Below are positions 11,441-22,449 of a stretch of DNA of 64,000 bases, piece by piece. A program made the position numbers and the translations under genes. Below the pieces are notes generated by a model that saw only the letters and a list, made by a program, of their open reading frames with translations, searched no databases and had not been told where the DNA came from. Position 1 is the first letter of the stretch, and each line of letters begins with the position of its first letter. This DNA comes from Stenopsyche tienmushanensis (Eukaryota > Arthropoda > Insecta > Trichoptera > Stenopsychidae): contig WACJ01000523.1 of the NCBI GenBank assembly GCA_008973525.1, positions 1,364,001-1,428,000 of the forward strand, read 5' to 3'.

Positions 11441-12793
11441 TGCAATGCAAAACAAGCTTTAGTCAAATAATAGGTTTCTATGAAAATTTTAAGTTTTTAC
11501 CTGTATCATTACAATTTTTTCATTGAATTTTTAGCAAAGAATTGATTAAAAAAATCTTGCTTAAAAAATATTACAAACATTCAGAGACCTTTGTATCTCA
11601 TGAGAATATCAAATATTGCATAATTATATATATTTTTTTTTACATAATGATTAAATTTAGATGAAAGTAAAATTATGCACCCGCGCAGAATGTGTTGCGA
11701 TGGCCGCCATTTTGTTCTCGGAGTTCTCCCAGTGTGCCTTCGAGAGTCGCGCAGAGCGCTACGGTAATTTTTCAAATACAACTTTTGTCGTAATCCCGTC
11801 TGAGAATCCGCTTAATTCGTCCCGGACATTCCTGTCCGGGAATATTCGGGACCGAACGTGCCGTAAATTGAAAAGTTTCGAGCGCGCCAAACTTGTGCTT
11901 TCGTTCGTAGAAAAAGTTCCCTTTCGTTAGTGAATGTGACCGAAAAAATGAAAAAAATCATATGTTAGAACAATTCGACGAGGGCGACTTCGCATTTGAA
12001 CGACGGAATGTTTTTAAATTCGAATTTAAAGTGTTTCCATTGATAAAAAGTCATGGTCGTTTTTTATCAGCTTAAGGGCGTCATTGACGAATTTTCAAAT
12101 CTACCCCCTGTCATTTAGCAATTGACGCGCTGATCATTGCTTAACTTTCCTTATGAAACTATTTTAAGTTTATTTATTTAATATTTATTACATTGACGAA
12201 GCAGCTAAAATATAATAATTAATAATTAAAATGTCTTTAATTATTAATTAAATTAATATTCTTTGATTTTGTGCCACAAATTCAGGTTAAAACTCTTAAA
12301 TTATTAATGAATTCCTAACGGTGCTGGATTTCAATAGGAAAACTTCACACAAGGATGTAATATTCGAGCATATTTAATTTCGCGAATAGATTTTTGACCA
12401 AAAAAAGACATTAATCCGATATAAACAGGTTCTTAAAATCGGTCAAAGTTTATCATTTAAAGTGCATAATGTTCGTCATGGGTCGATTCGAATCTACGAC
12501 CTCGAGACATTCGACCTTATCCTCTCATTTACAACGTCGTATGTATACAATTGACATCGTTACAACGAGAAGAACCTCTCGAAGGCTTTTCGAAGAGCTA
12601 AAATATGCAAAATCCATAAATTTGATAGATATTGGGCTCCAAAACGGCATGGGCGTATTAGATGCGAGGGTGTTTCGAATGAGAATACGTTTTTCCTCAT
12701 TTCTAATCATTATTGACCTTCCCACATGCTACAGATCGACCAACCCTTATACAGTAATTTGATTTCAAATTCTCAAATATAAAAATATTTTAT
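11441..12793. other. Intergenic, no gene recognised
   Basis: Open frames at 11661-11930 and 12469-12762 (plus) are under 100 codons and show no recognised motif. There is no splice-consistent extension that I could find. Confidence 0.3.
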
Positions 12794-13474
12794 ACAGGGT
12801 CTTTCAATAAGGACGCTTGACTTTTAAATGTAAATAAAACAAGTTGCATATGAGATATTCACTCAATTTTATTTTTATTTGAAAGCATATTTTATGGCAT
12901 TAAATATGAAATAGAGCGTCTTTCAAATATTCGCCGCGGCTTTGCTCAGTGCCACGCATTCGGGAGGTTCAATTTCAACTGCTCCAGAGCCATATTTCAT
13001 CCATTGTCACATATCGCATAATAAAATCTGTTTTATTGCGCTATAAGAGCTCTAAACAGCGCTCTGAATTGTGGACGCGTTGTTCTTTATGATTGAATAT
13101 GAGCAAACGCGCTACCCACTTTGAACAGAGCTTTCTCATGGATAAATATCGATGCAAAATGATGAATACACTGCCTTCTGATATCCTTAGAGTGTCAGCT
13201 GTTTCAAACAACTTCAATTTACGTTCGGTCAAAAATATTTTGTGGAACAAGTGCCGAATTTCAACGAGCAGAATACCACCATAACTTATGAACTATCATC
13301 AGAGGGGAGTGCGCAGGAGAGACTGCTACCCCGGGTCTTGCAATGTCAGGGGCCTCAACTTGGCAACTCAATATGTTAGACAAAAATATAGGATAGGGCA
13401 AAGCGGGATGAAATTTAATATTAACCATTTGAAGCCCTAGACTCGGGCCTCGCATATTATCTGAAAGGCCCTGT
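12794..13474 (-). mobile_element. Deleted mariner element with degenerate ends
   Basis: The minus-strand frame 13041-13250 encodes the helix-turn-helix part of a mariner transposase: TADTLRISEGSVFIILHRYL, then MRKLCSKWVARLL and HNSERCLELL. It breaks off soon after the start of the catalytic domain (RYVTMDEIW on the minus strand near 13010). The left end ACAGGGTCTTTCAATAAGGA resembles the inverted right end GACAGGGCCTTTCAGATAAT near 13474. The right third is not mariner-like and may be a separate insertion. Confidence 0.5.
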
Positions 13475-14620
13475 CATATCATTACAAATGCCCTTGAATG
13501 CGTTAAAATGAAATCCGGTAAAATCATTAAGTTTGACATTATTAAACGGGTTTTCGTCTTTCATCATGAGCATTAAAAGTTGAGCTCAACATAACATTTG
13601 TATGATTTGATATTAATGGCCTCAAAAAATTGAGGGCCTCATGCATTTTAAGGGGCATCAAAAAGCTTTTCACCCACAAAATAATTTAAGGAATCCCAGA
13701 TTGAAAAGCCAAATGGGTCCAAGGGCCTCAAGCTTAAATAGCATCAAATGCTAAATCCACCACTGTTTTAGAGTCATAATAATAATAAACAAAATAAACA
13801 ATGATACGTATTATTAACATAACTTGCTCGTTTGTTATTCACTTAAAACGCCTTCGAGTTTACTTCTTTCGTTCGATTTGCTTGAATAAAATGAATGGTC
13901 GTTGCATATGGGAGATGTTCTTTGTTGTTTGTCCCAAGGATGTTGATGCTAAATTTATCTCATTGCGTAAGCGTCTTAGAACCTCACATGATCTTTTTTT
14001 CTCTGATCATGGCCATCTTCATCGTTTTTACTGACATTGCTGCCTTCTGAGCTGCTTTAATTATTCTCATTGTTCAATGGCACAAAGGAAGTCCGGCTGG
14101 GGGACTTCTGAACCAGGAATTGTGACCTTCGAGCGCTCAGGAATGCTGTCCTTGCTCGTTGAATTGTCGACGATATCTTGAAGGCTTCATTTCGATACAA
14201 AACTGCTTAAATTCCATATGATCTGTATCATCATCTCCTCGTGTCTTGGAGACTGAATTCTAGCCCTTCTTTTCATCCCAAGAGTAAAGACCTACACTAT
14301 CGACAACAAGAATGGAAACACAGTACTCCCCAGTGATAGATTTTACAAAAATTCAAAGGGCCTCATACAATTTCAGGCCTTAAGAAGTTTTTGATCTACC
14401 GCGTAATTCAATGGATTCAAGAAATATATGCTCTAAGCCGTTCTCTGTCTACATGTCGCGTTATAGTGAAATCGTTATAGGAATTCGCGCATATGAAAGT
14501 CGAAAGGCAACATTTGTCCCAGGCTGGAAAATCACAAATGCGTCCAAAGGGCCTCAAATTTAAATTGCGCCAAGGGCCTCTAAAATGCTAATCTGCCACT
14601 GATATTTCCTAAATAAATTT
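13475..14620. repeat. Decayed repeat with GGGCCTCAA motifs
   Basis: Two related stretches, about 13540-13765 and 14340-14605, share blocks of the form GGGCCTCAA and both end in a version of GCTAAATC(T/C)(A/G)CCACTG. They look like old copies of one unidentified repeat. A plus-strand ORF at 13801-14034 between them has no recognised motif. Confidence 0.4.
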
Positions 14621-14794
14621 ACTATAATTATAGGGGTTGTGGGGGGGCTATTTTTTATCATTGGAGGGTTTTTTCTACTTTAATAAAATGATACATAGTT
14701 TTTAAATACGTTTGGCATTATTATTTTGCTGGAATGTCATATATATGGCCATAATATTCGATAACTTGAAGGTTGTGTATTTTCTCCCGGTATA

Positions 14795-14885
14795 TACCCT
14801 TCTATAGCGTCGAAATAGGGACCACGCTATAGAAAGTTAGCCACCCAATTTGTAGTTTGTTAACTCTTTCATACCGGAGGACATA
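14795..14885. repeat. pogo/Tigger-like MITE fragment
   Basis: It carries CTTCTATAGCGTCGAAATAG and GGACCACGCTATAGAAAG, the same end sequence as the fuller copies at 21930, 54960 and 58155. Confidence 0.5.
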
Positions 14886-14924
14886 CACGCCACGCTCAAA
14901 TTTAAATTCACTTTTTTGTCAGTT

Positions 14925-15010
14925 CCGCCGCAGTGTGTAACAAGCTTGATAATGAACCAGGCTTAATAAATGAACCTCAACACTGTTGATAGCACACAAT
15001 ATTTATTTAT
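14925..15010 (-). repeat. TTAA MITE family, partial copy
   Basis: It matches the middle of the family seen at 51102-51418: GATAGCACACAATATTTATT and a degraded CAAGCTT block. Both ends are lost. Confidence 0.45.
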
Positions 15011-15889
15011 GTTCCACTTGCATGGTATCTGCTTTCTGTTGTTCAGCTATTTTTGCCTATTAATGTGTTGCGAAAATAAAAGGACAAGGTTATCGTGCAA
15101 GCAAAAAAATTGATCGACGATAAAAATGATGCGAGTATATTAATTATCAAAACAAACGCCTTCTCTCAAGACAACACGAACGAAAGTCGTCTTGTCTTTG
15201 GCGAAAGAGCTTATGCGACGATAGCAATTTCAGTCAATTATAGCTAAATTTTATTATGATTAAAAGACCTTTTAGAATATAACTTTTTGTTGAATAGTAA
15301 GTATGAACATTTGCAAGTGTTTAGACGTGTAGGGGTACCTTTATGGGATGACTTTGAATAAAACTCGATATTATGATAGGCGTTTCCATACTTATTGTCG
15401 ATAGTGTATACATTGTTATTATGATAATTGATCCCGGTTCTTATTCTTCTGTGTATTCAATTATGCCCTAATGGATTTAAATACAATTAGATTTAGACAG
15501 TAGTGAGGCGCTACACAATAATGAGGAACTATATACGTTCACTATATTATAAAATACACATTACAATAAACTGATCGAACATTGTCCTAATCATCATTTG
15601 ATGCTGTGGACGAGCTGATTAGAACAATTAGGAGGATTTACATTGGAAAACTCGCGCTGAATGATGAGCGTAAAAGGGGCGCGCGTTACCTTCGGCCGTG
15701 GCCGTATTGCGCCATTTTCGCGCGTTTTTGCGCGCAAATTCGAACCGAAATAAAAATGGCGTAATAATAAATAGAAGTCGGATTTGTCTCGACGAAAGAT
15801 AAAAGTAAAAGTGATTTCGTTACACATTATATCGACTGAAAGTAGAACGTCGCCAACTCGCTCCATACTCGTCAAGAGTCACATTACAC

Positions 15890-16260
15890 GGGGACCATTG
15901 TGATTTGTAAAGCGTGAGAACGGCCATCAGTCGCCGTCAACCTTGTCAGTGATAAGCACATCATTTTTTGCAGATGTTTCCCAACCCCCCCAACACAACA
16001 CACTGAATCGATCGATCGGAATATATAAGAATTTTGATCGTAACGAAATCGACACAGATACGACGCTCGCCGATCGCTTATTAATAATCGAACCCTTATT
16101 TTTTATTTAAATATATACAAATATATAAAAAATAATAATTGAAGTGCCGAAGCTATTGAAGTGACCGCGGAACGCATGTTGGTACGAAGACACACAACCG
16201 AAGAAGATAAGCCAGCAACGGAAGAGGATCGACTTCACTATTTGAATACATAAGGTAGTC
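15890..16260 (+). promoter_or_regulatory. Possible promoter and 5' untranslated exon
   Basis: A TATA-like ATATATAAG near 16022 is followed by a CpG-containing leader. A 25-codon reading frame starts at 16174, and a possible donor AAG|GTAGTC follows near 16254. The ZP gene's first coding exon opens right after a splice acceptor (27870), so it must have an upstream leader exon; this is one candidate, 11.6 kb away. Weak evidence. Confidence 0.18.
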
Positions 16261-16309
16261 ATCGAATTTCAACTATTCCATTTTATAATTTGACATTTCA
16301 TTAACAACT

Positions 16310-16665
16310 AGCGAATACCCGGTATGCGTTGCAATGCCATAAGCCCCCTTTCTCTCCTCATCCCTGCAGCCCAAACTTCATTTTACCAGACCTATATAAT
16401 ATTTTTACTATACCTGTATTATTCCCACAAGTGTAAATGATAAATTGACAAAGTTTTATCGCAATCGGATGAACGCTATGGAAGCGCATTAAATACGGAC
16501 AAACAAACATTGATTTTTATATATTAAAAAACTATGCCTGTGTTACTCGCGTAATCCTTAGCAATAAGTGGATGAAGTTTTATAGCAATCGGATGAACGG
16601 TATGACAGCGCATTACATACGAACAAACACAGATTATTTTTTATATATTAGATTCTGACGACCTT
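16310..16665. repeat. Tandem pair of a dispersed repeat
   Basis: Units at about 16435-16530 and 16560-16655 share AAGTTTTAT-GCAATCGGATG, then AACG-TATG-AGCGCATTA and ATACG-ACAAACA, then TTTTTATATATTA. An inverted copy lies at 59065-59180. The family is unidentified. Confidence 0.5.
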
Positions 16666-16799
16666 AAACATCCATTGTATAAGATCTTTCTATGGAAAAT
16701 CATCCAACATCGATAAACAATGGAAAGGTCACATTTTATTCGAATTAACCCCCGCATGTATGTGTGGGTTCGCTTGAGTCTGATATATTAGGGGACCTT

Positions 16800-16965
16800 C
16801 AAACTTCAGCTTGCTTTTTTAAGTCGTTATTCTCTCAGGCTGTGCTCCATGGATCTGAAAACTTGGAAATCCGCTGAACAAAGATGATATGGTAATATTT
16901 CCCAGTTTAATTCCCGTATACATTTCTGAAACGCACTTTTGTCGCTCGGTACCCATCCTACCCCA
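16800..16965 (-). pseudogene. Mariner transposase C-terminal relic
   Basis: The minus strand reads IRELNWEILPYHLCSADFQV and FRSMEHSLRE. This matches the WE-LPHPPYSPDLAP-D-HLFRS block around the third catalytic aspartate of mariner transposases. It contains stops. Confidence 0.5.
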
Positions 16966-17083
16966 TAACATCCATCCTATTCATTTTGCCGATGAGTTTT
17001 AAATATCTGGAAGCAATATTAGCATCTGCGGACTGTTATCGCTTCATCATAAACATCTTTGAGTGTTTTATTGATTTTTTTGG

Positions 17084-17335
17084 TGTAGCGTGGGTGAAAT
17101 GTCATCCCCACGCAATTGCGCAGTTAATCTGTGCCGATTCTATTCGCCAGATTAACAGTGGTGCTGCGCACACATTGCTTCTGAAATAACGACACCTATC
17201 GTTTATTCCGCATGCACCGTTGTCGGTCCGGTGATGACGTGCAGGAAGCGGGGGCCGCAAGTGCAGTCGGATAGCCTTGGTTGCGGGAAGACGTGCTTCC
17301 CGCGGTCAAATCTCTTTCTATCTCTCTCGTCATCA
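17084..17335 (+). repeat. Solo-LTR-like repeat, copy 1
   Basis: It begins TGTAGCGTGGGTGA and is homologous along its length to the inverted repeat at 33860-34261, which begins TGTAACATGGGTGA. Shared inner blocks include AGATTAACAG, GCACCGTTG-CGGT and TAGCCTTGG-TGCGGGA. It is GC-rich against an AT-rich background. The TG start and absence of coding sequence suggest a solo LTR; the right end is not resolved. Confidence 0.4.
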
Positions 17336-17339
17336 ACTC

Positions 17340-17572
17340 AAGTTCCAGTGATTCAGAAAGAGCACTCTTATACGTTGAGCTCAAAGTTCAGTATGACAAT
17401 GACCGAATATTGTGTGCTATCAACAGTGTTTATTTATTTATGTACAAGCTTCATACACGCTACGACGGTCTTGATAGATAAGTGAATTTGTACGGATGAT
17501 AAATGGCGGACATACAAATATAGCATATAAGATCATGATGATTTTAAATTAGCTCCCTACTTAAAGGGTTAA
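17340..17572 (+). repeat. TTAA-flanked MITE, 3' part
   Basis: It carries the family blocks ATTGTGTGCTATCAACAGTG and TATTTATTTATGTACAAGCT and ends with AAAGGGTTAA at 17563-17572. The left end is lost, apparently at the junction with the LTR-like repeat. Confidence 0.55.
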
Positions 17573-19300
17573 TTAAGAATCAGCTAAGAGGTCTTTCTAT
17601 TCGGCACCCATTCACCTTCATCCCTTTGCTCGGCTACATAGCGATTTGAGAGCAGAATAGACTCTGAACTCTGTTCATTTCATCCAGGTGTTTTCAAATA
17701 TTTGAAAGTTAAAAAGTATTATCGCTGCAGATTATCATCGATCGTATTGAGACGGTGTTCAATCCCTGGGTCTTCGTCTAGACATCATCCCGATGACCAT
17801 ATAAATGTCTATGTTGTCATCATTCTTCAGCAGGATGTGATCAAACAGGTCTATTTATACGTTTGAAATTCTCAGTCGAGTCATCGGGTTCTTTTTCCCG
17901 GAAAATCGAATAAGAACTTCCCACAGTACTCTCTTCTGCGTCGGAAGACGAGCTCGATGCGACATGTTTGCTGATGTTGAACACGTCTTTCCAAGCAACA
18001 GCAGGTTACGTCAGCTCGATAATGCTCGAGTGACATGAATAATGAGCGAGGTCGCTCTTTTTACTTTCGTCGCAACTGCTTTGGACCGAATCCCTGGAAG
18101 ACTATCGCTATAATCTTTGACATATCTGTAAATTGTGCTGGACTGCGATCTTAAAACTCTTAAAGTGGACGTGTGTAATGAAGCCACCAATCTTCGAGGT
18201 CGTTCACTTTCATACCATAATCGGCAATCGCTATTAATTATAGGGTTTTCCTGCTCTTCTTCGAATCCTCATAATATGCACCAGGCCACATTCATGTTGC
18301 AAGACCGCTTCTGAAACGCTTCAAGGTATTTTTGGGCACAAATCGCATCCGAATTTCATATGTAGCATTCTTAACATTTGCAAATGTCAGCTTGCTCAAC
18401 ACTGCTTAAATGTCTCCAACTTGGCCGCTTTTTATGCAGCTCGAAACGATAATAAGTCACGTCCAGCAAAAAGATACATTATTCAATGATGAAGCTATGG
18501 AAACCGGATGATTTTGCTTCTTTTGAGAATAGAAACCGCTATGAAAATTGCTTCGAAACCAGTTTCTTTTTCTGTACGCCGATCGTAAATAGATTGACAA
18601 GCCGGACTGGATTTTGGATCGACAAGGAAATCATATTTACGTATTGAAATGCCTAATCAAAACGTAGAAAATGCGCCTCATGATTCACAAAATATAATTG
18701 GATATTGGGCCATAATTACACACCTTTTAAAGTACAGGGTACAAACACGTCAAACGCATTAATTAATATGCCCGGGGCGTTAATTTAATGGGAATTTGAT
18801 TTCGATAAGTGGTGAATATTTGATTTCAAAAATACACATTTTCTGGCGTATCTTCATAATTATGTGTTTGAAGATTTTACTTCGCATATCATTTTTTCCG
18901 CTGCCCTATAATTAGCATAATACCTGTAATTTGTGGGGTCGAATAACATCACCGTGTGTTGATTGTTCTCAAATGCTTGTTACCGGAACGAAAACCGAAA
19001 CCTGATTCAAAAATATTGAGGCTAGAAGTACCCGATCTAACAAAGAAAACGCAAAAAAATGGGAAAAAATATCTTTATTTCTCAAAATTGTCTCCTTTCA
19101 GCTTGATACACTCGGCATGTTCAATAGCTTCGATACCCTGTTTATAGTGAGAACCGTTAAACTCCTCATTGCATTAAGTGAGCATAATACTCGCCGTTGA
19201 TTGTTTTTGCTTTTTGAAGATAATCGATGAAAATTGTCCCACGTGTATCCCGAAAAATTAACGCTATGCTATTACTGGACGTATTCGGATTATCCACGCG
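17573..19300. other. Intergenic repeats, not identified
   Basis: No gene is supported. The minus strand around 18020-18210 can be read in pieces as a basic protein fragment (for example SSTIYRYVKDYSDSLPGIRS) that may be transposase-derived, but I cannot assign it. Confidence 0.3.
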
Positions 19301-19304
19301 GACA

Positions 19305-19520
19305 ACCGTTCATGGATGCAGATCATGTTCTGTGGGCATATTCGGGCATGGTGTCCGATTACGAGGCGCTCATTCGTTATTGTCAGTGGTCCGAAAGGCG
19401 GACCGGTTGGACAAACAGATCTCGTAGCCACTCCCTCCTCTTTTAAAACTTTTGCGGCATTTTTTGCAGACACCCTAAGTCCTTCTATGATCTCTGCGAT
19501 CACTGAAGCAATCTAAGTGG
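19305..19520 (+). pseudogene. R1/TRAS-like retrotransposon C-terminal relic
   Basis: The plus strand reads DADHVLWAYSGMVSDYEALI, matching TADHVLWSCPGMEADREVL in the copy at 43690. This is the (T/D)A(D/E)HVL-C cysteine/histidine segment near the C-terminus of R1-clade ORF2 proteins. It is frameshifted after about 35 codons. Confidence 0.6.
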
Positions 19521-21575
19521 CAAGAATATATAGATGCCTCGTGCCAAATGTAGCAACCTGTGTGTCCTTTTTTTTTCGCAAGGAGTAAACATTTTTTTAC
19601 AATCACTGCAGCAGTAGTAAAATCCTCCTTGTACATCTTTTGTGGTGCCCAGCCCAACCATTAGGCATTTATCAAGGACGACACTTACCTTCCTTACCTT
19701 GATAGTCTTAATCCTTCTGAACAGCCGTGGCTGCTCGTCGTTTTATTCTTTCAGTATCCTCTTTAGACGTGATCACCTCGGAGGCGAAATCTTTCCAGGT
19801 CATCCATTCTTCCTCAATTCTCCAGCATCGAATTCATCATTCCTTTGACGCTCGTTCATCGCCTACGAAGATGCGGAGTATTCCTCGCTTTTCTTCCCAT
19901 TTGCCTCAGCTCCACAGTGGTGGCACTTGATGGTCGTCTCTTTAGCTATCCAAACTTGTTTGTCCAAGCATATGCTTGTAACCCTTCCTATCCTGCAGGA
20001 TCATTTACGAGTTTTGAGCATTTCTTATTCAGGATTTATTAATAAGGACAGTCTTTTTACAAGGCATTCTGTCCAATACATCCCATCAAGGCAGCCCTGA
20101 TGAACTAAAAATAAAATAGAAACAACAAGATCCATTAAAACGTGAAGACATGTTTGGATTTGGATTGAGATCGATCGCGGCGCAATCCGTAACAATGGTC
20201 CCGACCCGCGAGTCGGCTGCGATGAACGACGGAACACGTTTATGATTTCATTCGCTCGGTGATAGAGATCGAAATGAGGCGGGTCAATCAATCAATATGG
20301 CGATCGACCAATCAGCACAACGTATTTATTCAATTAACCCACAGTATGAAAACCAGGGGCAAGTAAGCGAACGAAAGCGTGATACGGAGCAAGCGGGTGA
20401 TGGTCCATCCAAAGGTTAACCCCTTTGTTAAGATAATTAAGCTTGGTTCGTCGCTGATGTGATGACACCTCGTGGGAGATCGAGAATGGCGTCATCATCC
20501 GAATATCACTATTCCTTTGCTGAAATCAATTCTCGGCAATAGAAAATCTGAAATTGATAGACTTGCAGTTTTCCAAGATATCCTTCCACGTTACAGTGTC
20601 CATAATATTATTTTTAGGTATTAAAAAATATTTGTTTTTCTACGAAACAACATAGCGACTCTCCGGTGAGTCGCTGACGCTCAAACGTCAAAGAGTTCTA
20701 TGAGATTTTCATCGACAATGCGAGTGATATCAACGCGCGGTATCACAACGAACCTCCCTACAAAACCCCACAAAGAATGGTCAAGGCTCTCGGAAATTTC
20801 GACAATTTAATTAAATAATCCAATTGTAAACGGAATCCCAAAGGCATGTAGAGGCTGTAATCGATCCGTTCTTTGTATCGGACAACATTTCAAGGTCCGC
20901 AGAAGTCACGAAACCTTCGCGAAGATATCGTGGGCGATTTCCGTGCAAGCCGGTTGCTACCTACTCAAAAATGCATGTTTTCGAAGTCAGCCTTCCATGA
21001 ATTTTAACGCACTGAGCACGATGACCCTTCAAAACGATTCCACTCGGTTTGAGAGCGTCCACAGAGACGAACATCATCAGATCGGACCGAAACGATGATG
21101 TCATCTCCTCTAAGAACGCTATGATCTTAGGTGAATCGTAATTATGACGGCCTTCGTACAACGGAAACCGTGCTTTGGAAAAACGTGCAGACCTTTAATG
21201 ATGAGATAAATGTTATTTATAGACGTGCATTCGTGTATGAATACTATTCACCGTGTGCCAAATGACGGTCTCTTTTCTTTGGCTTTGTAATTACGCCCAT
21301 TCATGAGGATTTTACGCAGCCCTTTGATCGCATATGATACGGAAAATTATGCTAAATTATACATTTGCTGGTTTAAAAAGAGAAATGATTGATTGATGTG
21401 TCCAAATGCCTAAAATGCGCGCGTCGAGAGTCAATTTCAATCTGTCAAGTGGCTTTAAGTCAAATTCTATTCTATTCTATTTCATTTCAAATTCTCGATT
21501 TTCTGATTGACTGTCTGTTTTTATAATATGTACTAAGTTTTCTAATCTCTCTTTTATTAATTATCGTTATGTTCA
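19521..21575. other. Intergenic, no gene recognised
   Basis: Short frames only (for example 20961-21161, minus). A short hairpin GCGACTC...GAGTCGC lies near 20656-20675. A pentanucleotide run of ATTCT is near 21464-21484. Confidence 0.3.
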
Positions 21576-21579
21576 AGTA

Positions 21580-21740
21580 TGACATCCGATCGCGATCCGC
21601 TCATTCGTCATATCAGCGGTCCGAAAAGCAGACCGATTGAGCATATAGATCTTATGGCCACTCCGTCCTCTTTTAGGATTTTTTGCGGCATTTTCTATGA
21701 TCTGTACAATCGTGGAAGCAAGCGTAGCGCCTAGATACTT
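21580..21740 (+). repeat. R1/TRAS-like 3' end fragment
   Basis: It is homologous at the nucleotide level to the 10935 copy (inverted) and the 19305 copy: CGATCCGCTCATTCGTCATA, then AGCGGTCCGAAAAGCAGACC, then GCCACTCCGTCCTCTTTTAG. No frame stays open. Confidence 0.5.
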
Positions 21741-21927
21741 TCTATCATAGTATTTTTTTTTACAATAGTAACCGCATTATAATAGTATTTAATATATTGC
21801 ATTTATAATAGTATTAGTTAAATTTAAAAAGTAAATTGGATTTCCGGGGGTGGGGGGGCGTTATGTTAGCTACTTGCTACGGGCGCTTCATACCCTAATT
21901 ACGGCTCTGAATAATATATAGTCAAAC

Positions 21928-22095
21928 CTTCTATAGCGTCAAGATAGGGACCACACTATAGAAAATTAGGTACCAAGTTAATCAAGTGCAAGTGCATTAA
22001 TACGCGCGACCTTATGTATTTTACCGGTTGCTTATATAAAAGATACTGCAAATGAAACGGACGCTATAAGAGTGGACGTTATAAGAATGACATCA
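21928..22095. repeat. pogo/Tigger-like MITE
   Basis: It starts with AGTCAAACCTTCTATAGCGT, then GGGACCACACTATAGAAAAT, and ends with ATGAAACGGACGCTATAAGA near 22065. This matches both ends of the cleaner copy at 58155. A related end fragment, GTGGACGCTATAGAAGAATT, is at about 22425-22445. Confidence 0.5.
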
Positions 22096-22324
22096 CCGTG
22101 AAAGTTTATAAATTTGTATTCCGAAAAAGATTCAAAATTATCTTAAAAAAATTGCCTAAAACCTACAACCTCTAATACTGACTGATGATCCAATGGAAAT
22201 CCTTTTTCGTATTTTATCTTCCCTTATTTACTTAAGTGGCTTTTAACAATCCCTGTTATGAGACTATTGCCAACCATTTTACATGGTTTTTCATGGCGAA
22301 TTTGTGTTTTATAAATGTGATCAC

Positions 22325-22405
22325 TAGCCACACCTCGTGTAGATTTGAACCCAAGATTATTGGATTATGAGTCCAATCGCTTAATCGCGGGATGACCTAT
22401 AGGTC
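22325..22405 (-). pseudogene. tRNA-Met(CAT)-like pseudogene or SINE head
   Basis: The minus strand contains TTGGACTCATAATCCAA, a perfect 5-bp anticodon stem with the seven-base loop CTCATAA (anticodon CAT). It is followed by a T-arm-like GGTTCAAATC. The T-stem and acceptor stem do not pair properly, so this is probably a decayed tRNA or tRNA-derived SINE. Confidence 0.4.
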
Positions 22406-22449
22406 AGACTCTTAAACTCTATAGTAGTGGACGCTATAGAAGAATTTAA

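Noticed and set aside
12469..12762. 97-codon plus-strand ORF
   Set aside because: No motif, and another ORF overlaps it on the opposite strand.
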